Below, one piece after another: positions 28,393 through 36,239 of a DNA stretch of 64,000 nt. The notes below the pieces were generated by a model that ran no database searches, was not told where the DNA came from, and saw only the letters and a program-made list of their open reading frames with translations. The stretch lies in assembly GCF_030466405.1 (NCBI RefSeq), contig NZ_JAGGJF010000001.1, forward strand, positions 310,001-374,000, given 5' to 3'. The stretch is from Pseudidiomarina terrestris (GTDB taxonomy: Bacteria; Pseudomonadota; Gammaproteobacteria; Enterobacterales; Alteromonadaceae). A program made the position numbers and the translations under genes. Every line of letters starts with the position of its first letter. Position 1 is the first letter of the stretch.

Positions 28393-29364
28393 TTAAGCGA
28401 GCCTGTCCACGGCAATATCCGCCAGTGCGTGCAAGGCCTCGCGATGCTCTGACGCAGGTAATACTGCCAGTTGTTGTTGCGCTAACTTAGCTTCAGCCAG
28501 CGCCCGGTCCCGCGTGTAATCAAGCGCACCGGTGCGGCGCATTGCCGTTAATATGGTTTGCAGATGCTGACGTCCATCACCCTGCTCGATAGCTGAGCGA
28601 ATCAGCTGTGCTTCTTCCTCATTGCCATGCCACATTGCGTACAGCAATGGTAAGGTAGGCTTACCTTCGGCCAGATCATCACCGGCCTGTTTCCCCATGA
28701 CTTCGCTATCTGCAGTGTAGTCCAACAGATCATCGACCAGCTGAAACGCGGTACCCAGATGACGCCCGTAAGCCGCTAAAGCATCTTCGCTGGCCTGGGA
28801 CTGATCCGCCAGCACCGCACCAAGTTGCGTCGCGGCTTCAAACAACTTTCCGGTTTTACCGTAAATGACGTCAAAATAACTGGCTTCGGTGGTCTCCGGA
28901 TCGTTGCAGTTCATCAACTGTAAGACTTCGCCTTCGGAAATGATATTCGTAGCATCCGCCAGAATCTTCATGACCTTCATCGAGTCGAGTGTCACCATCA
29001 GCTGAAACGCGCGGGTATACAGGAAGTCGCCTACCAGTACGCTAGCTTCGTTGCCAAACACAGCGTTAGCAGTTTCCTGGCCACGGCGTAATTCAGAGGC
29101 ATCGACCACGTCATCGTGCAACAGGGTCGCGGTATGAATAAACTCAATGATGGTCGCCAGGGTCAGATGACCACGTCCTTCATAGCCGACAGCGCGAGCT
29201 GCGGTCACGGCAAGCAAGGGTCGCAGACGTTTACCGCCACTGTTGACGATATACAGGCCAAGCTGATTAATCAGGGCTACATCTGATTGTAGTTCAGCCC
29301 CGATCAGTTGGTTGACACCGTTCATGTCGGCGGCCATTAACGTATTAATTTCAGATAACTTCAT
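28393..29364 (-). CDS. ispB: Octaprenyl diphosphate synthase (polyprenyl synthase)
   Basis: Trans-prenyltransferase that builds the ubiquinone side chain from IPP and FPP. It has 323 aa, like E. coli IspB. The first Asp-rich motif is LLHDDVVDASELRRG (about residue 82), and the second is QLVDDLLDYTAD. GGKRLRPLLAV binds the IPP diphosphate. Chain length (octaprenyl or other) cannot be fixed by eye. It sits just upstream of rplU on the same strand and starts 9 bp after the rhombosortase-like gene stop. Confidence 0.94.
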   Translation of the reverse strand: MKLSEINTLMAADMNGVNQLIGAELQSDVALINQLGLYIVNSGGKRLRPLLAVTAARAVGYEGRGHLTLATIIEFIHTATLLHDDVVDASELRRGQETANAVFGNEASVLVGDFLYTRAFQLMVTLDSMKVMKILADATNIISEGEVLQLMNCNDPETTEASYFDVIYGKTGKLFEAATQLGAVLADQSQASEDALAAYGRHLGTAFQLVDDLLDYTADSEVMGKQAGDDLAEGKPTLPLLYAMWHGNEEEAQLIRSAIEQGDGRQHLQTILTAMRRTGALDYTRDRALAEAKLAQQQLAVLPASEHREALHALADIAVDRLA

Positions 29365-29373
29365 TCGGCAACG

Positions 29374-29967
29374 CTAGCTATGGTTTAAGGTTAAGATTTT
29401 ACAAAGAAATGCTAGTACAAGTCCAGCAACAACTCCGCCTGTATGTGCGGCAAACGCTAGTCCACTGAGTTCCGGCAGATAAATCAGGTCAAATACGACT
29501 TTGCCCACTAAGCCGATCAAAATAAGCGCACCCAGCCAGCGTTTTTGCAGTACATCTGTCAATGCACAATAGGCAAAAATGCCATATAAGGTTCCTGAAA
29601 ATCCCGCATAGAAGCGTACGTCAGGATCAAAGTAGACCTGCGCCAGGCTACTACTTAGCATAATCACAGGAACGCCCAGCCAGCGACGCCACCCGCTTTG
29701 GTGATCGATGAACAGTGCCCAGCAGACCAGCAGGCCTAACAGGTTCAAACCTAAATGTGGCCAATTATGATGCACCAGCTGACCACTGAAAAGCTGCCAT
29801 AAATGCTGCCCTTCGATGACCCCATGACGGTTGAGCTTAAGCATGTCTTGCCAGGCATTGGGAAGCATCATGATGAGGGTCAGCAACACCATAACACTAA
29901 CTGTAGGTAGCAGCGCCTCACGTGAAGTAGGAATCGTTAAACCGAACAACTGCATCGCTGGATTCAC
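29374..29967 (-). CDS. Rhomboid-family protease, rhombosortase-like
   Basis: A 197-aa membrane protein with about six hydrophobic segments. The rhomboid catalytic Ser is in FYAGFSGTLYGIFAY and the His in FAAHTGGVVAGLVLAF. The loop HHNWPHLGLNLLGL supplies the other conserved His/Asn residues. Its short size and the GxSGxxYG form match rhombosortases, which process proteins ending in GlyGly-CTERM signals. No GlyGly-CTERM protein was seen in this window. The gene lies between ispB and the mdh terminator; a general rhomboid role is the alternative. Confidence 0.8.
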   Translation of the reverse strand: MNPAMQLFGLTIPTSREALLPTVSVMVLLTLIMMLPNAWQDMLKLNRHGVIEGQHLWQLFSGQLVHHNWPHLGLNLLGLLVCWALFIDHQSGWRRWLGVPVIMLSSSLAQVYFDPDVRFYAGFSGTLYGIFAYCALTDVLQKRWLGALILIGLVGKVVFDLIYLPELSGLAFAAHTGGVVAGLVLAFLCKILTLNHS

Positions 29968-29971
29968 CTAT

Positions 29972-30012
29972 AAAAAAGCGCCGGGAGCTGCTAGCAGCTG
30001 ACCCGGCGCTTA
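29972..30012 (-). terminator. Rho-independent terminator after mdh
   Basis: On the minus strand AGCGCCGGG (30002-30010) pairs with CCCGGCGCT (29977-29985), followed by six T. The loop itself holds the palindrome AGCTGCTAGCAGCT. It lies 36 bp past the mdh stop. Confidence 0.85.
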
Positions 30013-30047
30013 TGTCGTATGACAACGCTAAGGAAGCAGGGCTGCCC

Positions 30048-30980
30048 TTACTTGACGAAATCCAAACCGGTTTGAATGTCGTTCTTCAAGCCGTCGAGCA
30101 TTGACGCTTTCGCTTTTTTCTCGAAATCGCTCAGTTCGCCATACGGCAGGATTTCTTCAACACCCTTTGGACCTAAACGGACAGGATGAGCGAAGAACAA
30201 GGCATCGCTACCATCGGTTTCCACATAAGTGCACTCAATAACACTGTCGTCGCCCTGCAAGGCTTTGACCAGTGACAAGCAGAAACGCGCTGCCGCCTGC
30301 CCCATAGAAAGGGTGGCAGAGCCGCCGCCGGCTTTCGCTTCAACAACTTCAGTACCGGCATTCTGGATGCGGTGCGTCAGTTGCTCAATTTGCTCGTCGC
30401 TGAAATCAAGACCGGTTTGCGACAACAGTGGCAGAATCGTGGTACCGCTGTGGCCACCAATGACCGGAACCTGAACTTCTGCAGGGTTCTTGCCGTGGAT
30501 CTCGGCAACAAAGGTTTCTGCACGAATCACATCCAAGGTAGTGACACCAAACAGCTTGTTTTTGTTGTAGACGCCTTTTTTCTCTAGCACACGCTTGGCG
30601 ATGGCAACAGTGGTGTTTACCGGGTTAGTGATAAGGCCAATCGCTGCATCCGGGCAATTATCTGCAATCGCTTCAATCAGATTGGAAACAATACCGGCAT
30701 TGATATTGAACAGATCCGAGCGGTCCATACCAGGCTTACGTGGCACGCCGGCTGGGATCAATACGATGTCTGCGCCAACCAGTGCTGGTGCCAGATCATC
30801 TTTGCCATAGCCTTTGACATTGACTGCGGTCGGGATGTGGCTGAGATCAACAGCAACGCCTGGTACTACGGGCGCAACGTCATACAGCGCCAGCTCAGAT
30901 CCAGCAGGTAATTGGGTTTTTAAAAGTAATGATAGTGCTTGGCCGATACCGCCAGCTGCACCTAAAACTGCAACTTTCAT
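30048..30980 (-). CDS. mdh: Malate dehydrogenase (NAD)
   Basis: Oxidises malate to oxaloacetate in the TCA cycle. The 310 aa begin [20 protein letters not shown] (NAD-binding Rossmann loop) and contain the substrate loop [43 protein letters not shown] and the catalytic His in [16 protein letters not shown] chose the ATG at 30980 with GGAG seven bases upstream, rather than the ATG four codons earlier. It is divergent from argR, a conserved arrangement. A GGGCTGCCC palindrome overlaps its stop codon. Confidence 0.97.
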   Translation of the reverse strand: MKVAVLGAAGGIGQALSLLLKTQLPAGSELALYDVAPVVPGVAVDLSHIPTAVNVKGYGKDDLAPALVGADIVLIPAGVPRKPGMDRSDLFNINAGIVSNLIEAIADNCPDAAIGLITNPVNTTVAIAKRVLEKKGVYNKNKLFGVTTLDVIRAETFVAEIHGKNPAEVQVPVIGGHSGTTILPLLSQTGLDFSDEQIEQLTHRIQNAGTEVVEAKAGGGSATLSMGQAAARFCLSLVKALQGDDSVIECTYVETDGSDALFFAHPVRLGPKGVEEILPYGELSDFEKKAKASMLDGLKNDIQTGLDFVK

Positions 30981-31164
30981 CTCAGACTCCATCCAGTTGT
31001 TAGGGAAATTTTTGATGCCAAAAGCCTACTCCAAAAGCGTCCAAATTACAACCGAAAGGCGCCTGGCTAGGCGTTTGTGAGCTTTTGCGATAGACTGACG
31101 TTTCAACGGGTTGGCAAGCGCTTATCCCGGTCAACGAAACGAACTCAAGAGGCCATTTTGCACC

Positions 31165-31632
31165 ATGACCCAAGCCAAACCAGAAGCGATGATTGATACC
31201 TTTAAAGGGCTATTGAAAGAAGAGCGGTATGGCTCGCAAAGCGAGATTGTAGATGCCATGAAAGAGTTAGGCTTCGACAATATTAGTCAATCTAAGGTCT
31301 CACGGTTGCTAAGCAAATATGGCGCGGTGCGCACCCGTAATGCCCGGCAGGAAATGGTCTACTGTCTGCCGGCGGAATTAGGCATCCCTTCCACGCGGGC
31401 TCCATTATCGCAATTAGTACTGGATATTCAGCATAATGATGTGATGGTGATTATTCGTACCTCACCAGGCGCCGCGCAACTTATTGCGCGCTTACTCGAT
31501 TCTGTCGGCAAGAAAGAAGGTGTACTTGGTACGATTGCCGGGGACGATACGATTTTTATTGCGCCGGTCAAAGTGTCTGACATCGACTTTACGCTACAGA
31601 AGGTGACCGAGCTGTTTGAGAACGTCGCTTAG
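31165..31632 (+). CDS. argR: Arginine repressor
   Basis: Hexameric, arginine-binding regulator of arginine metabolism. It has 155 aa (E. coli 156). The N-terminal winged helix contains [44 protein letters not shown] sequence. The C-terminal domain carries the arginine-binding segment [15 protein letters not shown] and [14 protein letters not shown] chose ATG 31165 as in E. coli; the frame opens 54 bp earlier without need. It is divergent from mdh. No clear ARG box was found in the short mdh-argR gap. Confidence 0.96.
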   Translation: MTQAKPEAMIDTFKGLLKEERYGSQSEIVDAMKELGFDNISQSKVSRLLSKYGAVRTRNARQEMVYCLPAELGIPSTRAPLSQLVLDIQHNDVMVIIRTSPGAAQLIARLLDSVGKKEGVLGTIAGDDTIFIAPVKVSDIDFTLQKVTELFENVA

Positions 31633-31678
31633 CCGTTGTGTCCGCTGGTGATCGTTATGGCGCAAACAGAACTCATGG

Positions 31679-32593
31679 CTACTGCGTCAGGAAATCGACG
31701 GATGGCGCAAAGAATGCGGCATTACTGACAGCTTCAGTGTAGTCCAGCAAGGGATCGTAATCGCCGTTCTCATCCGCTATATAGCGTTGCTTTAACCACT
31801 GCAGTATGTCACGCGACTGGCCGGAAAAGTACATGGCGAGTAAGCCCTGCTCGCGCATATCGCCCCATGGCATATTCTGACGCAACATACTTAAAGGTTG
31901 TTCACGTTCATTCTGAAGTTTGGCCTTTTGGGTATGCGAGACCATCTGCAACACGGCTTCACTGATACGTTCTCCGGTAAGCTTCTTGCGGCCGATCACA
32001 AACTCCTGCATCTCTTGCGTAAGCTGTTCCCAGCGCCGCAAATCGTGCCGGAATTTCTGCACATACAAGTAGCTGCCGCCGGCGAATACCGGGTCATCAT
32101 CGGCATGAATCAGTGCCAACTGACGACGGCGAATGCCGCGTGGGTTTTCCGGCGCATCAATAAAGCCAGTCAGATCACGTCCATCCATAAATCGAAACGT
32201 CGGTAACTGTTCAGTGAGCTCGACGTCGTGACCAAGCCACTCGAGCAGCGCGCGGGCACTGTGATAATTGACATCGAAACGATCCGAGCGCACGGTCAGT
32301 AACAGGTCGACGGGCTCACGTGGCGCCTGTCGATCACCATCACGCAGGTCGGGAAACTGCCCCAGTTGTGAGGGCCGCTGCTGAGGATAAAGAATGTCCC
32401 AGTAATCACTGCCGATAGCGACGTAACCACTGAGTAAAGCTTCTGAAAAGCGCTCGTCAAGCTCATTGAGCAGAGCAGGAATTCGGGCTAACTTACGCCG
32501 TACACTCACAACATCATCGGTCATTACGTTCAATGATAATGTTAAGCCATGCAAATTCGGCTCTGCGAAGATGCCTTTTTGCGCTTGTGCCAT
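31679..32593 (-). CDS. Dye-decolorizing (DyP) heme peroxidase, YfeX-like
   Basis: A 304-aa cytoplasmic heme peroxidase. It starts MAQAQKGIFAEPNLHG like E. coli YfeX. The DyP motif is FRFMDGRDLTGFIDAPENP (GxxDG type with catalytic Asp), followed by GGSYLYVQKFRHDL, VIGRKKLTGE, the heme-ligand His region VSHTQKAKL, and RQNMPWGD. The end NAAFFAPSVDFLTQ matches the family, and there is no encapsulin-targeting extension. I chose ATG 32593; upstream in-frame sequence is not family-like. Its physiological substrate is unknown. Confidence 0.9.
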   Translation of the reverse strand: MAQAQKGIFAEPNLHGLTLSLNVMTDDVVSVRRKLARIPALLNELDERFSEALLSGYVAIGSDYWDILYPQQRPSQLGQFPDLRDGDRQAPREPVDLLLTVRSDRFDVNYHSARALLEWLGHDVELTEQLPTFRFMDGRDLTGFIDAPENPRGIRRRQLALIHADDDPVFAGGSYLYVQKFRHDLRRWEQLTQEMQEFVIGRKKLTGERISEAVLQMVSHTQKAKLQNEREQPLSMLRQNMPWGDMREQGLLAMYFSGQSRDILQWLKQRYIADENGDYDPLLDYTEAVSNAAFFAPSVDFLTQ

Positions 32594-32753
32594 GGGTGTC
32601 CTCACCAATTTGTAATCGTTATTGTTAGCGGTACTTGCTCGAAAAACCATGCAGCTTGGTCGCAACCAACTTGCGCTGCTTAACAACTGGCATACAATGC
32701 TTGTCAGTCTAGCAAAGATTATCTAAAAAAATGAGAATTTAAGCGGAGTTATT

Positions 32754-34541
32754 ATGGGACTACCACAGCGATTTACAACTACTTTGATGGCCGCCTCGCT
32801 GGCCATGCTATTGGGCGGCTGCGCCACAACTTCAGGTGCAGATGCCTCAGCAACAGCTGCTGAAACCAGCACGGTGGCCAGTGAAGACCAGCGTTTTACC
32901 ACTATGGCAGAACGCGTTTGGGAAGGCATGCAAAATCCTGTCGGCAGTGAAAACCTTGATGCTGCGCTACCGAGCATGACGCCAGAGGCACTTGCGGCCC
33001 GCGCTGAGCAACAACGGCAGTGGCTCAACGAGCTACAAAGTATCGATACCGACGCATTATCTCGTCAGGCCTATATCAATTGGCGCATGCTCACTTACCG
33101 TCTGCAAAATAATGTCGACAGTTATGACTTTAACGAACATTACATGCCGTTAAACGCAGAAGGCGGATTTCACAGTTCTTTATCTTTCATGGTGCGCAAT
33201 ACCGCCCTTCGCAGCTATGAAGACTACCAGAATTATGTCGCTAAGCTGGCCACGGTTCCACGGTATATGAATGAGCAGACCGCCTGGCTTGAGCGCAGCC
33301 TGAAACAAGGCTACACCCAGCCGCGTGCAGCGATGGTCGGCTTTGAAGACAGTATCGCTGCCTTCATTGTGCAGGACCCGCGCGATAGCGTGTTCTACCA
33401 ACCCTTGTTGCAGCAGCCGGCGTTTATCGATGATGCCCAATGGGAAGCCTTACAGGTGGCCGCAGCACAAGTCATTGACGATGCAGTGATTCCGGCTTAC
33501 CAGAACTATTTTGACTTTATGGTGATGGACTATCTGCCGAACTGCCGTGAGTCCGTCGGTGCCAGTGCTTTGCCCAACGGCGATGCTTATTATCAGAATA
33601 GAATTGAGCACTTCACCACGCTGAGCCTGACCCCAGCCGAGATCCACGCCAAAGGGCTGGCCGAAGTTGCGCGTATTCGCAATGAAATGGCAGTGGTGAT
33701 TGAGCAATCTGGCTTTGACGGAAACTTTGATGAGTTTGTCGAATTCTTACGCACGGATCCGCAATTTTACCCGACCTCTGCTGAAGAGTTGCTAAAAGAA
33801 GCTTCTTACATTGCCAAACGCATGGATGGTGAGCTGCCGAAGTTCTTTAAACTGCTGCCACGGCAACCTTATGGTATTGCACCTGTGCCAGCTGAAATTG
33901 CGCCTAAGTACACCACTGGCCGCTATGCCGGAACCTCACGTGACGACCGCGCCAGCTTCTATTGGGTCAATACTTACGCCCTTGACCGCCGTCCGCTGTA
34001 TCAACTGGAAGCTTTGACCTTGCACGAAGCGGTACCTGGTCATCACCTGCAGGGCGCCTTGGCACGGGAAATGGAAGACGTGCCCAGCTACCGCCAACAG
34101 ACCTACATCTCAGCTTTTGGTGAAGGTTGGGGACTCTATTCAGAATGGCTCGGCCTGGAAGCGGGTTTTTATCAGGACCCCTACAGCAACTTCGGCCGCT
34201 TGAGCTATGAAATGTGGCGTGCTGCACGTTTAGTGGTCGACACCGGCATGCATTCGATGGGCTGGAGTCGCGAAAAAGCGATGGACTTTATGGCTGCCAA
34301 TACCGCGCTGAGCCTGCATAATGTGCGCACCGAGATCGACCGCTACATCACCTGGCCTGGGCAAGCGTTATCCTACAAGCTCGGTGAAATTTTGATCCGC
34401 TCGCTGCGCGCCGAAGCTGAAGCCGCTCTTGGCGGTAAATTCGACATCCGCGAATTCCATTACCAGGTTCTGAAAAACGGTAGTATCCCGCTTGATGTCC
34501 TTGAGCAGGAAATCCGCAACTGGATCGACTCGCAAGCCTAA
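32754..34541 (+). CDS. DUF885-family lipoprotein, putative zinc peptidase
   Basis: A 595-aa lipoprotein. The lipobox LGGC places the acylated Cys at residue 23. The mature protein is mostly helical and carries the metallopeptidase-like LTLHEAVPGHHLQGAL (HExxxHH form), followed by SAFGEGWGLYSEWLG, where a glutamate ligand is expected. These are the marks of the DUF885 family, thought to be gluzincin-like peptidases. The likely site is the periplasmic face of a membrane. It ends next to GGGCAGCCC palindromes and a bidirectional terminator. Confidence 0.88.
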   Translation: MGLPQRFTTTLMAASLAMLLGGCATTSGADASATAAETSTVASEDQRFTTMAERVWEGMQNPVGSENLDAALPSMTPEALAARAEQQRQWLNELQSIDTDALSRQAYINWRMLTYRLQNNVDSYDFNEHYMPLNAEGGFHSSLSFMVRNTALRSYEDYQNYVAKLATVPRYMNEQTAWLERSLKQGYTQPRAAMVGFEDSIAAFIVQDPRDSVFYQPLLQQPAFIDDAQWEALQVAAAQVIDDAVIPAYQNYFDFMVMDYLPNCRESVGASALPNGDAYYQNRIEHFTTLSLTPAEIHAKGLAEVARIRNEMAVVIEQSGFDGNFDEFVEFLRTDPQFYPTSAEELLKEASYIAKRMDGELPKFFKLLPRQPYGIAPVPAEIAPKYTTGRYAGTSRDDRASFYWVNTYALDRRPLYQLEALTLHEAVPGHHLQGALAREMEDVPSYRQQTYISAFGEGWGLYSEWLGLEAGFYQDPYSNFGRLSYEMWRAARLVVDTGMHSMGWSREKAMDFMAANTALSLHNVRTEIDRYITWPGQALSYKLGEILIRSLRAEAEAALGGKFDIREFHYQVLKNGSIPLDVLEQEIRNWIDSQA

Positions 34542-34550
34542 CAGCAAGAA

Positions 34551-34599
34551 AGGGCAGCCCTAACATTTTAAAGACACAAAAATAGAAAGGGCTGCCCTT
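34551..34599. repeat. Two AGGGC(A/T)GCCCT palindromes after the DUF885 gene
   Basis: AGGGCAGCCCT at 34551-34561 and AAGGGCTGCCCTT at 34587-34599 start 10 bp after the stop codon. They belong to the family of GGGCTGCCC palindromes seen at several gene 3' ends in this window. Confidence 0.8.
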
Positions 34600-34612
34600 A
34601 ACTTTTGCGGGC

Positions 34613-34644
34613 AAAAAAAAAGGAGGAGCTGCCCCTCCTTTTTT
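34613..34644. terminator. Bidirectional terminator between convergent genes
   Basis: A run of A, AGGAGG, the loop AGCTGCC, then CCTCCT and a run of T. It can terminate both the DUF885 gene (+) and the DUF4870 gene (-), whose stop is at 34658. Confidence 0.85.
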
Positions 34645-34657
34645 GTGAGCATATGGA

Positions 34658-35035
34658 TTAAATCTTGAAGAACTTAATCGTCAGTGGGTAGTTTTGCACG
34701 ATGCCGTCGTTGGCCCGGATAGCTCCCATAATTGCGAAAATGATGTGGCAGATGCCGAGAGCGATAAGTAAGAAAATACCGATCACGACAAAACTCAAGA
34801 TGACACTGATGATACCCCAGATAAACGCTGAGATAATCCAGTTGAAAACAACTTTGCCGTGCGCATCAATATAAGGGTTTGTATCCTTCTTACTCAGCCA
34901 CATGACCAGCGGCACAATAAGGCCCGCAAACGGAATTAAATAACCGGCGAATTGCGAGAGATGCAACAGCATGGCATAAGTGCGGTCTTCCTGGCTGGGT
35001 CCGGTGATAACAGTTGTTTCTTGTACAGGCTCCAT
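34658..35035 (-). CDS. DUF4870-family membrane protein
   Basis: A 125-aa protein with three or four hydrophobic segments (about residues 28-45, 65-85 and 87-105). The segment MWLSKKDTNPYIDAHGKVVFNWIIS, read in parts, is typical of DUF4870/Tic20-like proteins. The function of the family in bacteria is unknown. It is a single gene, convergent with the DUF885 lipoprotein gene and divergent from the ATP-grasp gene. Confidence 0.85.
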   Translation of the reverse strand: MEPVQETTVITGPSQEDRTYAMLLHLSQFAGYLIPFAGLIVPLVMWLSKKDTNPYIDAHGKVVFNWIISAFIWGIISVILSFVVIGIFLLIALGICHIIFAIMGAIRANDGIVQNYPLTIKFFKI

Positions 35036-35168
35036 TATTCGGTTCCTTTTTTATTTGAGTTGTGATGTATTAAGAATTGCTGCGTCGCCACAAATAGTCA
35101 ACATAAACTCTAATACGTTATCGCTGCTTATGCTAGTCTGAACCGAGATTATCCAGAGATTTCAATTT

Positions 35169-36083
35169 ATGCTCGTCGCTCCGCAAATCATCACAAATCG
35201 GGCCGCTAAAGTTGTCCACAGTGCGTTTGATCGCCTCGGCAGCAAGCTATTGCCCTATCGGTATTTAAGGCCCTTTAGTTATTGGGATAATTATTACGGG
35301 TTAAATCCGGACATTACCCAGGAATATTTCCAGTTGCTCGATTACGCCACCATTCAGCGCTTTGAGAATAAGGGATACATCGCCCGGCGAGTGGCTGAGC
35401 TTGGCATAAAGAATGTTTTTCCAAAAAGCTACTTTTCCGTCGCCGATGTTTTTGCAGAGCAGCCTGGCCCGGATGCTATCTGGTTCGTAAAACCTACCCA
35501 TCTAACCGGTGGTAAGGGCATCACCTGCCATACGACAGAGTCCCTGAAAGATTTAGAACTACCAAAACACTACTTTATCCAACAGCAAGTGACAGATATA
35601 GAATTATATGAAGGCCGCAAATACACCGCCCGTGCTTATGTTTTTATACACAACAAGAAACTCTATGTCTTTGATGATGGTTTTGTGATGATTCATGGCC
35701 TGCCCTACGATGAAAAGAGTACTGATTTTGCGACGCAAGTTGACCATCGCGGCTATCATATCGCGGGCAGTCCAATAAAAATGAAACAAATTTCTGAGTT
35801 ACCGAATGCCGATAGGAAACTTAAAAGTATTCAGAATAAACTTCATCGACTAAAGCCTGTGCTTGCAGAAATGATCAGCAAAAGTTCCGACGTACATTAC
35901 GGGCTATTGGGAATAGATCTACTCTTCACACGAACTCATGATGCACTCTTTATTGAGTTAAATTCGAAGTCTAATTTCATTCATACTGAACTCATAAATG
36001 ACTCACTTAATAGTCCATTTTTTAGTTCATTTTTGACCACGCTTTATACCGGCGAAGTCGACGCACGACTCACCCAGATATAG
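35169..36083 (+). CDS. ATP-grasp protein resembling tubulin-tyrosine ligase (TTL) family
   Basis: A 304-aa ATP-grasp enzyme I cannot name. The nucleotide-binding part has AIWFVKPTHLTGGKGI, the middle has FIQQQVTDIELYEGRKYTARAYVFI, which resembles the TTL motif for Lys/Arg contacts, and the Mg site is YGLLGIDLLF then ALFIELNSKSNF. TTL-like ligases join amino acids to protein or peptide carboxylates; bacterial members are little studied. There is no signal peptide. Its base composition looks more AT-rich than its neighbours. It stands alone between two clusters of GGGCTGCCC palindromes, which may mean recent acquisition. Confidence 0.72.
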   Translation: MLVAPQIITNRAAKVVHSAFDRLGSKLLPYRYLRPFSYWDNYYGLNPDITQEYFQLLDYATIQRFENKGYIARRVAELGIKNVFPKSYFSVADVFAEQPGPDAIWFVKPTHLTGGKGITCHTTESLKDLELPKHYFIQQQVTDIELYEGRKYTARAYVFIHNKKLYVFDDGFVMIHGLPYDEKSTDFATQVDHRGYHIAGSPIKMKQISELPNADRKLKSIQNKLHRLKPVLAEMISKSSDVHYGLLGIDLLFTRTHDALFIELNSKSNFIHTELINDSLNSPFFSSFLTTLYTGEVDARLTQI

Positions 36084-36107
36084 CTTCACTTTTTGTAAAA
36101 AAATAGA

Positions 36108-36236
36108 AAGGGCTGCCCTTCCTGAATTTGCGTGTACGAGATCGGCAGGGCTGCCCTTTCTTAGATTGCGGGTACAAAAAAGGAGGGCTGCCCCTCCTTT
36201 TTATTTGCGGTCGCGAAGAGAGGGCTGCCCTCTCTT
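36108..36236. repeat. Cluster of GGGCTGCCC palindromes before the acnB stop
   Basis: Four related palindromes lie between the ends of the TTL-like gene and acnB: AAGGGCTGCCCTT (36108-36120), AGGGCTGCCCT (36147-36157), a GGAGGGCTGCCCCTCC form (36182-36197) and a 21-bp form centred on 36226 (36216-36236), with a perfect 10-bp stem. Confidence 0.85.
36175..36203. terminator. Bidirectional terminator between the TTL-like gene and acnB
   Basis: A run of A, GGAGG, a GCTGCC core, CCTCC and a run of T, on either strand. It nearly repeats the terminator at 34613-34644. Confidence 0.82.
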
Positions 36237-36239
36237 GGG

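Noticed and set aside
31021..31164. ArgR boxes in the mdh-argR gap
   Set aside because: No pair of 18-bp imperfect palindromes of the ARG-box form could be recognised.
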